A stretch of 64,000 nt of DNA from the NCBI GenBank assembly GCA_012729855.1, contig JAAYCI010000085.1:25403-89402 (forward strand), read 5' to 3'. Numbering within the stretch: the first letter of the stretch is position 1; every line of letters starts with the position of its first letter. The notes under the pieces were generated by a model. The model saw only the letters and a list, made by a program, of their open reading frames with translations. It had not been told where the DNA came from and did no database searches. The DNA comes from Oscillospiraceae bacterium (GTDB taxonomy: Bacteria; Bacillota; Clostridia; Oscillospirales; Ruminococcaceae). The translations under genes were made by a program, and so were the position numbers. This document shows positions 17,336 through 25,037 of the stretch, one piece after another.

Positions 17336-17491
17336 ATGGATTACAAGACAGCCTACGAGCGCCTGTACCGGGCGGTGGGGCAGTATATTATGGCCAACCA
17401 GGAGGGCATGGGCCGCCTGGTAGCCCTGCAGCAGGAACTGGAGGAAGCCTACCTGGAAAGCCCTGAGGCAACTATGCCGCCCGAAGACTGA
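17336..17491 (+). CDS. 51-aa hypothetical protein
   Basis: A small acidic, helix-prone protein (MDYKTAYERLYRAVGQY start, QQELEEAYLE middle, ends PPED). AGGGGG lies 7 nt before ATG 17336, and an extended -10 promoter and palindromic operator lie upstream. No family is recognised. Its divergent pairing with the Xre gene suggests a regulated partner, perhaps a phage/ICE cargo or an accessory factor. Good signals make it likely to be real. Confidence 0.6.
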   Translation: MDYKTAYERLYRAVGQYIMANQEGMGRLVALQQELEEAYLESPEATMPPED

Positions 17492-17547
17492 GGGATGTGC
17501 CCGACACCGAAAGCAAAAAAGCTTTGAGTCATAACTAAAAATACAAT

Positions 17548-17573
17548 GCGCCACCTGAATAGACAGGTGGCGC
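17548..17573 (-). terminator. Hairpin terminator after the CGGC gene
   Basis: GCGCCACCTG (17548-17557) and CAGGTGGCGC (17564-17573) form a perfect 10-bp stem with a 6-nt loop. On the minus strand it is followed by ATTGTATTTTTAG. It also lies downstream of the 51-aa ORF. Confidence 0.6.
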
Positions 17574-17603
17574 TTGGTTATTATCAGGTTCATAAAGGGA
17601 AAC

Positions 17604-17936
17604 TCAGTGAGTGTAGTCAATAATTTGCACGGCGTTGCCCACCTCGGCCTGCACAATCTCCCGCATTTTTTGGGCAAAAGGGCAGGGGTAGCCCATGGGT
17701 GTGCCCTTTTGTATGCAGGAGGCAAAAGCAATGGTGTCGGCGCCGCGCTTTACCAGCTCACGCGCGCGCAGCACCGTTTTTTTGCCGGGGCAGCCGCCGC
17801 AGGAGATAAAACCCACAAGGTGGATGTCTTCATCAATGCCTTCAAACGCGCCCCGCTTCTCACGCACCACGGTAAAGTCTGTGGTGCCGGGGCAGAAATC
17901 TTCGGTTTGCATGCAGCGGATGATGCCCAGTTTCAT
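17604..17936 (-). CDS. CGGC domain protein
   Basis: A 110-aa cytosolic protein named for its CGGCPG motif (about residues 47-52), with further cysteines in IRCMQTEDFC, FASC and GYPCP. The family (CGGC/DUF1847-like) is thought to bind metal or act in redox, but no reaction is established. KLGIIRC at the start and the GADTIAFASCIQKG strand-loop are typical. ATG at 17936 follows GGGAG by 7 nt. Monocistronic by spacing. Confidence 0.8.
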   Translation of the reverse strand: MKLGIIRCMQTEDFCPGTTDFTVVREKRGAFEGIDEDIHLVGFISCGGCPGKKTVLRARELVKRGADTIAFASCIQKGTPMGYPCPFAQKMREIVQAEVGNAVQIIDYTH

Positions 17937-18035
17937 AGGGTTTCTCCCATCGTAGCGTTGTGATTATGATCATACTCTCCTATTATATTGTATCACAAAT
18001 AATGGCGGGGATGTTCCGGATTTTGCAATACAACA

Positions 18036-18070
18036 GGAGGAGGGGCAGCCATTCGCGGCCGCCCCTCCCC
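18036..18070 (-). terminator. GC-rich hairpin after the nitronate monooxygenase-like gene
   Basis: GGAGGGGC (18039-18046) pairs with GCCCCTCC (18061-18068), about 40 nt past the stop at 18108. The T-run on the minus strand is weak. Confidence 0.4.
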
Positions 18071-18107
18071 GTGTATCTCAATGCATTCCAAACAGGCCTG
18101 AGTGGGT

Positions 18108-19223
18108 TCAGCCCACCAGTGCGGAGGCGCCCTTCAGAATCTTCTCGGCGTCGCCCACCATCTGCTGCACAACGTCGTTTACCATGGGCATGTCATTGAT
18201 GCGCTGGGCGCATTCGCCGGCGGCCATCATGGCGTTCTCTTTGTCACCGGCCATCGCCGCGTTGATGGAGTCGTTCTCGTAATCGGTCAGCTTGTCAATG
18301 GTCTCCTGCGGCGTGTCGTCGTCGGGCACGCCAATGTACAGGCCGGGGGAGTATTTCAGGGTGTTCTGGGCATGCAGGTCGCTGCGGGCGCTCTTCAGCC
18401 AGCGGGCGGGGCCCACAAAGCCGCGGGCCACAATGGTGGCGCGGTCGCCGGCGTCCACCACGCTCTGCTTCCACAGCGGGGCGAAGTCGCTCTCCTGGGT
18501 GGCCAGGAAACGGGTGCCCATCTGTACGCCGTCGGCGCCCATCAGCAGGGCGGCGGCCAGGGTCTTGCCGTCGCAAAAGCCGCCCGCGCCGCACACCACG
18601 GTTTTGTCATCGTTGATGGCTTCCACAACGGCCGGCAGCAATATCATAGAGTGCACGGGTTCCCACGAGGTGTGGAAGCCACTTTCGTGCCCGGAGGCCA
18701 CGATGATATCGACGCCCGCTTTTTTGCAGCGCAGCGCGCCCTTTACAGACGGCACGATGTGTGCCCAGGTGAGGTCGTTGGCTTTCACGGTCTCGCCCCA
18801 GGGCAGCGGGTCGCCGGCGGAGGTATACAGTACCTTAAAGCGCTTTTTCATCTCGGGGTTTGCGTTGCGCAGGCGAATCAGGGTTTCAATAACAATTTTG
18901 GCCCACGGCAGCATTTCGGCCGAAACCATCACGTTTACGCCAAAGATGCCCTGGGCGTCCTTGGTCTGCTCAAAAGCTTTGATGAACATTTTCTCAATGA
19001 CCGCCGCGGGGCCTTCCTCGCGCTTGGCGCCGGCGGCCTTGCAGAATACGTCATAGATATGGGGCATGGTGTCCTGGCTGGCAATGGCGCTGGAGCTCAT
19101 AATGCCCAGCACGCCGGCGTTGGCCGAGGCGATGGCCAGCTCGGTGGTGGGGAAGGGCCCCATGCCCGCCTGGATGATGGGATACTTGGTGCCTACACGT
19201 TCACAAAACTTCGATTTCAGCAT
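18108..19223 (-). CDS. Nitronate monooxygenase / FabK-like FMN enzyme
   Basis: A 371-aa TIM-barrel flavoprotein of the 2-nitropropane dioxygenase family. Motifs: PIIQAGMGPF near the start, DIIVASGHESGFHTS (substrate/FMN loop, usually GxEAGGH), and the FMN phosphate site GAGGFCDGKTLAAALLMGADGVQMGTRF. It could oxidise nitronates or be an enoyl-ACP reductase II (FabK); lack of adjacent fatty-acid genes and the altered GHESGFH loop leave this open. The ATG at 19223 has GGAG 7 nt away; a longer frame would add 21 residues across the promoter leader. Confidence 0.85.
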   Translation of the reverse strand: MLKSKFCERVGTKYPIIQAGMGPFPTTELAIASANAGVLGIMSSSAIASQDTMPHIYDVFCKAAGAKREEGPAAVIEKMFIKAFEQTKDAQGIFGVNVMVSAEMLPWAKIVIETLIRLRNANPEMKKRFKVLYTSAGDPLPWGETVKANDLTWAHIVPSVKGALRCKKAGVDIIVASGHESGFHTSWEPVHSMILLPAVVEAINDDKTVVCGAGGFCDGKTLAAALLMGADGVQMGTRFLATQESDFAPLWKQSVVDAGDRATIVARGFVGPARWLKSARSDLHAQNTLKYSPGLYIGVPDDDTPQETIDKLTDYENDSINAAMAGDKENAMMAAGECAQRINDMPMVNDVVQQMVGDAEKILKGASALVG

Positions 19224-19277
19224 ATTCCCGCTCCTTTTTTCCACTTGTTTTTTTCTGTCGCAAACCCGCAGAGTATT

Positions 19278-19324
19278 TTTACTCAACTAAAGTAAATTCT
19301 AGCCTCTGCAAGGGCATCTGTCAA
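19278..19324 (-). promoter_or_regulatory. Promoter with overlapping inverted repeat, nitronate monooxygenase-like gene
   Basis: Minus-strand TTGACA (19319-19324), 17-nt spacer, TAGAAT (19296-19301). The imperfect palindrome TTTACT-N7-AGTAAA (19278-19296) touches the -10, as a repressor site would. Confidence 0.65.
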
Positions 19325-19335
19325 GGCAATATGGC

Positions 19336-20154
19336 ATGGGAACCGCCCGAAAAAGCGGCTTACAAAGAAAAGCCGTCTCCACGGAATGCTTCCTGCATTC
19401 CATAGAGACGGCCTGTGGCAAAACAGGGCAGGCGGGATGCCGTGGGTGGTTACCCGGCGGCCGGCTGCAGCTGCGCGCCTTTGCTGGTTTCCAGGCGGTG
19501 CAGGTTGCGCAGTTCCAGCACAAACAGCACAAAGGCGGCACAAAGGCGGCACTGTCGGCGGCCGCGGCCACCACAAACACCACCAGCCCCCAGATAGAAA
19601 AGGTGGAATACGATGGCAACGGCAAGGTGGAAGTGGATTTTGTGGGCAAGGTGTCCTGGGAAAACCCCAAGGTGACGGTGAAGGACGGCGCCGGCAAAAC
19701 CTACGCCGCCCGGGTGACCGACCGTGACAGTGACGAGCTTGACTTCAAAGTGTCGGGCATTGCGGCGGGGAAAAGCTATACCTATACCATCAGCGGCATA
19801 AAGGCGCGCTACGGCAAAGCCGACGCCGGCTATGGCAGCGTGAGCGGCAAATTCAGCACCCCAAAAGCCTCCGCAATTGTGGTGGAAAGCATTGAATATG
19901 ACCGGGACGACGGCGAGTTGAACATCGACTTCCTGGGCTGGGTGCAGTACCAGAACCCCACCGTGACGGTGACCGACAGCGCCGGCAACAACTACCCCGC
20001 CAGCATCCGCGAATGGGACAGTGATGACATGGAGATTTACGTGCCGGGCCTTGTTTACGGCCAGCAATACACCGTGAAGGTCAGCGGCATCAAGAACCGT
20101 TCGGCCGGCAGCTACACCACGCTGACCAAGACCTTTTATGCGTGGGACGACTGA
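19336..20154 (+). CDS. Two-repeat beta-sandwich protein, N-terminus probably defective
   Basis: The last ~190 residues hold two copies of a ~90-aa beta-rich module: IEKVEYDGNGKVEVDFVGKV... and VVESIEYDRDDGELNIDFLG..., each ending in a Y-V/T-x-SGIK strand (TYTISGIKARYG, TVKVSGIKNRSA). These look like Ig/fibronectin-type extracellular modules. The first ~75 residues are unlike either repeat, with no signal peptide and no ribosome site before ATG 19336; the 5' part also overlaps a strong hairpin. Most likely the gene has lost its 5' end or start. The true coding start is unknown. Confidence 0.45.
   Translation: MGTARKSGLQRKAVSTECFLHSIETACGKTGQAGCRGWLPGGRLQLRAFAGFQAVQVAQFQHKQHKGGTKAALSAAAATTNTTSPQIEKVEYDGNGKVEVDFVGKVSWENPKVTVKDGAGKTYAARVTDRDSDELDFKVSGIAAGKSYTYTISGIKARYGKADAGYGSVSGKFSTPKASAIVVESIEYDRDDGELNIDFLGWVQYQNPTVTVTDSAGNNYPASIREWDSDDMEIYVPGLVYGQQYTVKVSGIKNRSAGSYTTLTKTFYAWDD
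19372..19412. repeat. Long inverted repeat inside the 5' part of the beta-sandwich ORF
   Basis: GCCGTCTC (19372-19379) pairs with GAGACGGC (19405-19412), and GGAATGC with GCATTCC inside it, giving a long stem. No T-run follows. Confidence 0.5.
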
Positions 20155-20180
20155 CACAGCAAACAGGTGGATGACCATAG

Positions 20181-20228
20181 AACAGGACCCTGCGGCGCTT
20201 ACAGCCTGCAGGGCCCTGTTTGTGTTTG
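20181..20228 (+). terminator. Terminator after the beta-sandwich ORF
   Basis: AACAGGACCCTGC (20181-20193) pairs with GCAGGGCCCTGTT (20208-20220) and is followed by TGTGTTT. It also lies downstream of the convergent methyltransferase gene. Confidence 0.6.
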
Positions 20229-20243
20229 CCGAAATGCGTGCAT

Positions 20244-20939
20244 TTAAAACGGCCCCACCTCAAATATGCCCACCTCCCTCACACGGGAGAAAAAAAGCGG
20301 CCAGCGGGGGCTTTGGGTGGCCTCCAGCCGCTGGGCCAGAAAAGCCTCCAGCTCATCATCGGGGATGCCGGGCGCGTAGGTGCGCACAAAGGCGCGGGCG
20401 TCGTCGCGGTTTTCAAAGGGCTGGCCAAACTCCATGGGGGCCTGGGTCAGGGTATAGGGCCAGCCGTTTTCGGCCAGGTAGGCTTTTTCCCGCTCGATGG
20501 TGTTGCGCTCTTTGGTGCGGTACTTTTCGGGGAAGAAGCCCTGCTGCGACGTGCCGCCCACCACCACCAGCAGGCGGCCGGCGCGGGTAGCAAAGCGCTC
20601 CAGGTGGCTGCTGGAAAAAAAGCTGAGGTAGATGGTGTCCCACCGGCCGGGCAGGGTCTCGGCGTCGCCCTGTATGGCGCGAATGTTACCAATGCTGCGC
20701 GCCCTGGCGGCGTCTTGCAGCGCGGCAATGGCCGTTTCGCTAATGTCCACGCAGGTGATGTCGTCTACCAGCGCGGCCAGCTCCAGGTCTATCAGGCCCA
20801 GGCCGCAGCCCATGTCGCAAAAGCGTTCCTGCCGGCGCAGCAGGGGCGCCAGGCGCGCGGCCAGCTTTTGGTAGTAGCCGGTGTATGCGGCGGCGGCGTG
20901 GTACCAGCGCACGGTGTCGGCGTTCCAGGTGAAGATCAC
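20244..20939 (-). CDS. Class I SAM-dependent methyltransferase
   Basis: A 231-aa Rossmann methyltransferase: motif I FCDMGCGLGLIDLELA (about residues 40-55), motif II DITCVDIS, then RAIQGDAETL and TIYLSFFSSSH. The C-terminal part has charged residues (PEKYRTKERNTIEREKAYL). The substrate is unknown. GTG at 20939 is chosen because AAGGGGG lies 6 nt upstream and the usual N-terminal helix starts there; the open frame extends far upstream without a ribosome site. Convergent with the beta-sandwich gene, divergent from the XdhC gene. Confidence 0.8.
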   Translation of the reverse strand: MIFTWNADTVRWYHAAAAYTGYYQKLAARLAPLLRRQERFCDMGCGLGLIDLELAALVDDITCVDISETAIAALQDAARARSIGNIRAIQGDAETLPGRWDTIYLSFFSSSHLERFATRAGRLLVVVGGTSQQGFFPEKYRTKERNTIEREKAYLAENGWPYTLTQAPMEFGQPFENRDDARAFVRTYAPGIPDDELEAFLAQRLEATQSPRWPLFFSRVREVGIFEVGPF

Positions 20940-21087
20940 GGCGGGCCCCCTTTGGTACTGCCGCCGGCGTTGACGCCCCGGCGGCCTTTGGCTTATAATG
21001 GAAACAGTTATGCGAACGATTTCATGATACCATTCCATTGGTGCGGGCGCAAGACAGGGCGCGCCGGTGATGAAAAGAGGCACAGTT

Positions 21088-22146
21088 ATGGATCAACTGT
21101 TCAAGACCCTGGGCGGGCTGCTTGAGCGCGGCCAGGACGCCGTGCTGGTCAGCATCGTGGCGTCGTCCGGCTCCACCCCGCGGGGCAGCGGCGCGCGCAT
21201 GCTGGTGGCTGGGGCCGGCCGGCTAAGCGGCACCATTGGCGGTGGCGCGGTGGAGTATAAAGCCGAGGCCCTGGCCAAAGAGGCACTGGCCGAGCGCCGC
21301 TCCTACACCAAGGCGTTCACGCTGCGCCGCAATGAGGTGGAGGACCTGGGCATGATTTGCGGCGGGGACGTCAAGGTCTACTTCCAGTACATTCCGGCCG
21401 GGCCAGCCGCGGCGGCGTTCGCCGCACAGGCCATTGCCTGCTTTGGCCGCGACGAAGACGCCTGGCTGGTCACCGACATCACCGACGACGGCGGCTGGAC
21501 CATGGCACTGCACACCGCCGGCGCGCGCTTGGCCGCGCTGGACGCCGATGGCAAGACCGATTTGCCGCCCCTGCCGGAAAACCAACTGGCCGGGCTGCTG
21601 CTGCCGGCGCCCGTGCGCCTGCCGCTGGGCGCCCACCTGCTGTACGCCGAGCCGCTGGTGCAGGCCGGCCGGGCCGTGCTGTTTGGCGGGGGGCATATCT
21701 CGCAGGAGCTGCTGCCCCTGCTGGCCCACCTGGGCTTCAACTGCGTGGTGTTCGACGACCGCCCCGACTTTGTGACCGAGGCGCTGTTCCCCGCCGCGCA
21801 GGCGCGTATACTGGGCGACTTCGAGGACATCGACCGAAACATCACGCTGACCCCCAACGACTATGTCATCATCATGACGCGCGGCCACGCCGGCGATTAC
21901 TCGGTGCAGCGGCAGGCCCTGCGCCAGCCGCACGCCTATGTGGGTGTTATTGGCAGCCGCAGTAAAATCGCCTCTGTCAGCAAGCGCCTGCTGGAGGCGG
22001 GCGTCAGCCAAGCGGCCATCGACGCGGTATATACCCCCATCGGCCTGTCCATCGGGGCCAAGTCTCCGGCCGAGATCGCCATCAGCATCGCGGCGCAGCT
22101 TATTCAGGTGCGGGCGGCCCGCCGGGCCGGGCCAAAGACGCCCTGA
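21088..22146 (+). CDS. XdhC/CoxI-family molybdoenzyme maturation protein
   Basis: A 352-aa protein with the two XdhC parts: N-terminal VLVSIVASSGSTPRGSGARMLV...GTIGGGAVE, and a C-terminal Rossmann domain starting AVLFGGGHISQELLPLLAHLGF, ending with the IGSRSKIA...PIGLSIGAKSPAEIAISIAAQLI signature. XdhC-type proteins deliver and sulfurate molybdenum cofactor for xanthine-dehydrogenase-like enzymes. No such enzyme is in the window, so its client must lie elsewhere. ATG 21088 follows GAGG by 7 nt; an in-frame ATG seven codons upstream is less well placed. Confidence 0.9.
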   Translation: MDQLFKTLGGLLERGQDAVLVSIVASSGSTPRGSGARMLVAGAGRLSGTIGGGAVEYKAEALAKEALAERRSYTKAFTLRRNEVEDLGMICGGDVKVYFQYIPAGPAAAAFAAQAIACFGRDEDAWLVTDITDDGGWTMALHTAGARLAALDADGKTDLPPLPENQLAGLLLPAPVRLPLGAHLLYAEPLVQAGRAVLFGGGHISQELLPLLAHLGFNCVVFDDRPDFVTEALFPAAQARILGDFEDIDRNITLTPNDYVIIMTRGHAGDYSVQRQALRQPHAYVGVIGSRSKIASVSKRLLEAGVSQAAIDAVYTPIGLSIGAKSPAEIAISIAAQLIQVRAARRAGPKTP

Positions 22147-22173
22147 GGCTGCCGCCGCGGCCCCGCAAAAACG

Positions 22174-22200
22174 GGGGAATGCTGTGCATTCCCCTTGTTG
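22174..22200 (+). terminator. Terminator after the XdhC gene
   Basis: GGGGAATGC (22174-22182), 3-nt loop, GCATTCCCC (22186-22194), followed by TTGTTG. The tail doubles as the -35 of the next promoter. Confidence 0.6.
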
Positions 22201-22223
22201 CAGTTATGTGGATATGATACAAT
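22195..22223 (+). promoter_or_regulatory. Promoter of the HD-GYP gene
   Basis: TTGTTG (22195-22200), 17-nt spacer, TACAAT (22218-22223). The ~90-nt leader contains a short hairpin (AGCGGTC/GACCGCT, 22248-22271) followed by TTTAT. Confidence 0.55.
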
Positions 22224-22316
22224 GATAGGGGTCTTTTTATGGCCCTGCAGCGGTCGGCATTTTTGACCGCTTTATATTGCATCCACATGGATTTTTTATT
22301 GCAGAGAGGCTTTTCT

Positions 22317-23270
22317 ATGCTGATTTTATGCATCATACTGGTGTTTGCCGGGGCCGCCATCCTGCTGGCCAGCATCATTCGCTACTACCGCGCGCTTATC
22401 CACCTGCGCTCCGAGGCCTATGCCGACAAGACCTTCTCCAACTGGACCTATGTTTTGTGCATGCTGCTGATGGTGTTCTTCCTGCTGGGTAATGTGGCGC
22501 TGGGCAGCGTTTTCCTGGTGGGCAAGGCATATGCTGTCAGCGATTTGCTGATTTCCCTCATTTTCTTTTTTGGCGCGGTATTCGTGTTTGTGGTCATCTC
22601 GGTGCAGGGGCGCATGTCCAAGGCTATCTCCCACCAGACGGACGAAATCATCCGCACGCTGGTAAACGCCATGGAAGCCAAAGACAAATACACCCGCGGC
22701 CACTCGGTGCATGTGATGAACCTGGTGAACCTGTTTTACAAGTACCTGCCGGACGAAATGCGCCAGCAGATAAACCCCGAGCACCTGGCCGACGCCGCCA
22801 TCCTGCACGACATTGGCAAGCTGGGCATATCGGACATCGTCCTGAACAAGCCCGGCCCGCTTACCGAGGATGAGATGGCGGTCATCCGCACCCACCCACG
22901 GGTGGGCAAGGACATTTTGGCCCAAACCAGCTTCAGCGAGCTGGGGGACATCATCCTGTGCCACCACGAGCGCATTGACCAGCGGGGCTACTACCGCCTG
23001 CCGGAGGATCAGATCCCGCTGGAGTCCAAGATCATCGCTATTGCCGACACCTTCTCGGCGCTTTACTCCGACCGTGTGTACCGCCCGCGCAAAAGCTATA
23101 TCGAGGCAATGCGCATCATCCAGCAGTCGGCCGGCACCCAGCTGGACGCCGAGCTGGCCTCGATTTTCACCAAGATCCCGGAGAGTGAAATACTAAGCGC
23201 CTCGCGGGATCTGTTCCAGATGGAACAAGGGGCAGGTACGCCGTTCACCCGTTTGCAGCACATAAAATAG
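22317..23270 (+). CDS. Membrane HD-GYP-like phosphohydrolase
   Basis: A 317-aa protein with three transmembrane helices (about 1-20, 45-67, 75-97) and a cytoplasmic HD domain. HSVHVMNL, AAILHDIGKLGI (metal-binding HD), KDILAQTSF and CHHERIDQRGYY show the HD-GYP layout, which cleaves cyclic di-GMP. The diagnostic GYP tripeptide reads GYY, so activity or ligand may differ. The membrane part could sense a signal; no known sensor domain is visible. ATG 22317 follows AGAGAGG by 7-8 nt, and starting there places the first helix at the N-terminus, whereas the open frame continues 26 residues upstream without a ribosome site. Confidence 0.8.
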   Translation: MLILCIILVFAGAAILLASIIRYYRALIHLRSEAYADKTFSNWTYVLCMLLMVFFLLGNVALGSVFLVGKAYAVSDLLISLIFFFGAVFVFVVISVQGRMSKAISHQTDEIIRTLVNAMEAKDKYTRGHSVHVMNLVNLFYKYLPDEMRQQINPEHLADAAILHDIGKLGISDIVLNKPGPLTEDEMAVIRTHPRVGKDILAQTSFSELGDIILCHHERIDQRGYYRLPEDQIPLESKIIAIADTFSALYSDRVYRPRKSYIEAMRIIQQSAGTQLDAELASIFTKIPESEILSASRDLFQMEQGAGTPFTRLQHIK

Positions 23271-23286
23271 CGGCCGGCACAAAGTG

Positions 23287-23316
23287 TTGACAAATCCCCC
23301 GGCTATCGGGTATTAT
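23287..23316 (+). promoter_or_regulatory. tRNA-Trp promoter
   Basis: TTGACA (23287-23292), 18-nt spacer, TATTAT (23311-23316), 43 nt before the tRNA. Confidence 0.75.
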
Positions 23317-23358
23317 TGTAAGGCGTTGCTGCGCTGCATAGCCGCAATGCCACAGCCT

Positions 23359-23434
23359 AGGGGCATAGCTCAGTTGGTAGAGCAGCGGTCTCCAAAACCG
23401 CGTGCCGAGGGTTCGAATCCTTCTGCCCCTGCCA
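23359..23434 (+). tRNA. tRNA-Trp (CCA)
   Basis: 76-nt cloverleaf with encoded CCA: acceptor AGGGGCA/TGCCCCT, D-stem GCTC/GAGC, anticodon stem GCGGT/ACCGC with loop CTCCAAA (anticodon CCA), T-stem GAGGG/CCTTC with TTCGAAT. Confidence 0.97.
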
Positions 23435-23436
23435 AA

Positions 23437-23480
23437 AAACCCGAGCTAATTACGTCTCATCGTAATTAGCTCGGGTTTTT
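23437..23480 (+). terminator. tRNA-Trp terminator
   Basis: Perfect 18-bp stem (23437-23454 with 23461-23478), 6-nt loop, ending in TTTTT. Confidence 0.9.
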
Positions 23481-23823
23481 GTCTATTCCACACACTATAG
23501 AATGTTTATAAAAAGCCTGTAAATCAGTAATGAATCCGTGATTTCGCTATCGAAAAGACAAAAAATAGTCCTTGCGCGATAGCGCTCCTTGGCGCACGCA
23601 TCAGCCGTTTACGATAACATTATGTCACGCCCCATTTTTCTATTTTCGCAAATGCATCCGGCGGCCTAAAGTGACGATGCAAATCCGTTGACTTTACTTT
23701 AATCTTATGGTAAATTATCAGTGTTCTGATTGGCATTTCTTGTTAATATACGCAACGCGTTTTATTGTGAATCCCCGTACACAACCTGTGCGGGGATTTA
23801 TCAAGCAGGGGAGGTGCATCAAG
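23481..23823 (+). other. Non-coding stretch before the SDR gene with promoter and leader hairpin
   Basis: No gene is seen. TTGACT (23688-23693), 17-nt spacer and TAAATT (23711-23716) form a likely promoter. In the leader AATCCCCGTACA (23770-23781) pairs with TGTGCGGGGATT (23787-23798) to make a 12-bp stem with one mismatch 26 nt before the start codon, which could be an attenuator or mRNA stabiliser. The first 200 nt show nothing recognisable. Confidence 0.5.
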
Positions 23824-24636
23824 ATGGGTAAACTGACAGGCAAGGTGGCACTGGTTACAGGCGCCGCGCGTGGGCTGGGGCGTGTGTACGCACTGCGGCT
23901 GGCCCAGCTGGGCGCGGATGTGGGCATCATCGACGTCAACCTGCGCTCTTATGCCGACTATGAGGCCGAAGCCGCCGTGATGACGGCCGACACCACCATG
24001 GACGAGATACGCGCGCTGGGCGTGAAATCGGCCGGGGCAGAGGCGGATGTGTCGAACAAGGACCAGCTGTTTACCGCTGTGAAAGCCATTGCCGACGCGC
24101 TGGGCAGCATAGACATTGTGGTGTGCAACGCCGGCGGCGGCAGCGGTGCGCCCACCGAGAATTCCCCGGCGCTGATGGACTTTGAGCAGTTCGACCTGGT
24201 GGTGCGGCGCAACCTGTACGGCACGGCCCATACCATAGCCGCTGTGGCGCCCATGATGAAGCAAAAGCGCTGGGGGCGCATCATCACCGTGGCGTCCCAT
24301 ATGGGCATAGAGGCGGGGGCACGTGGCACGTACGCACACTATAGCACATCCAAGGCGGGTATCCGCCACCTGACCATGGCCGCGGCCAACGAGCTGGGGG
24401 CGTACAACATCACGGTGAACTGTATTGCGCCCGGCTATATCTCCACCGGGCGCATGGACCAAAGCTTCCAAAAGCGCGGGGTGGAAAGGTTTGAGGCCGT
24501 CACCTCGCTGGGCCGCCTGGGCCGCCCGGAGGACTGCGCCGGCACCATCGAATTCTTCGCCACCGACCTGGCCGATTTTGTAACCGGGGTAACCATTGAC
24601 GTGACCGGCGGCACGGTGGGCAAGCTGGGTTATTAA
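23824..24636 (+). CDS. Short-chain dehydrogenase/reductase
   Basis: A 270-aa classical SDR: cofactor motif TGAARGLG (about 12-19), VCNAGGG, and the catalytic Ser-Tyr-Lys in VASHMGIE...YSTSKAG. CIAPGYIST and the C-terminal VTIDVTGG are standard. Asp at the end of beta2 (IIDVN) predicts NAD(H) preference. An insertion after beta2 (YADYEAEAAVMTADTTMDEI) lengthens it beyond the usual 250 aa and resembles carveol/mycofactocin-type SDRs. Substrate unknown. ATG 23824 has GGGGAGGTG upstream; an open extension of 39 codons upstream spans the leader hairpin and is not translated. Confidence 0.85.
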   Translation: MGKLTGKVALVTGAARGLGRVYALRLAQLGADVGIIDVNLRSYADYEAEAAVMTADTTMDEIRALGVKSAGAEADVSNKDQLFTAVKAIADALGSIDIVVCNAGGGSGAPTENSPALMDFEQFDLVVRRNLYGTAHTIAAVAPMMKQKRWGRIITVASHMGIEAGARGTYAHYSTSKAGIRHLTMAAANELGAYNITVNCIAPGYISTGRMDQSFQKRGVERFEAVTSLGRLGRPEDCAGTIEFFATDLADFVTGVTIDVTGGTVGKLGY

Positions 24637-24707
24637 GCGTAAAAACAGCTCCAGCGGTGGGCAGGGCCCGCGCGTGTAAAAATACCGGGCAAGTTTCACT
24701 TTGGCAA

Positions 24708-24736
24708 TTGACATTTTGGGTTGGCTATGGTAGATT
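24708..24736 (+). promoter_or_regulatory. tRNA-Asp promoter
   Basis: TTGACA (24708-24713), 17-nt spacer, TAGATT (24731-24736), about 80 nt before tRNA-Asp. Confidence 0.65.
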
Positions 24737-24817
24737 ATTAATGTTGTCGATTGCCGTAGCCGTATGGTTTGCCACCTGGTGGCGCCCGGTGTGAAACGGT
24801 GCGGCAGCGCCAAGCTT

Positions 24818-24895
24818 GGCCCGGTAGTTCAGTTTGGTTAGAACGCCAGCCTGTCACGCTGGAGGTCGTGGGTTCGAGCCCCATCCGGGTCGCCA
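24818..24895 (+). tRNA. tRNA-Asp (GTC)
   Basis: 78-nt cloverleaf with CCA: acceptor GGCCCGG/CCGGGTC (one G-U), anticodon loop CTGTCAC between CCAGC and GCTGG, T-loop TTCGAGC. Confidence 0.96.
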
Positions 24896-24925
24896 AAACG
24901 CCGGTTTTATGCCGGTACATGCTGC

Positions 24926-24958
24926 TATGGCTCAGGTGGCAGAGCACATCCTTGGTAA
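24926..24958 (+). pseudogene. tRNA-Thr fragment (D and anticodon part)
   Basis: TATGGCTCAGGTGGCAGAGC and the adjoining ACATCCTTGGTAA match the intact tRNA-Thr at 25264 with two changes. Acceptor stem and T-arm are gone. It is the first of three related copies in 400 nt. Confidence 0.7.
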
Positions 24959-25037
24959 TTACTGTATGGATGTGTGCCTGAAAAGGCGGGAAGTCTCTTT
25001 CTTCCCTCTGCCCTCTGGCTTTAGTAGTGCCCAATAT

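Noticed and set aside
19450..20178. Minus-strand ORF ending LELRNLHRLETSKGAQLQPAAG
   Set aside because: The tail looks protein-like, but the frame is antisense to the clear beta repeats and lacks a start signal; noted only as possible evidence of rearrangement.
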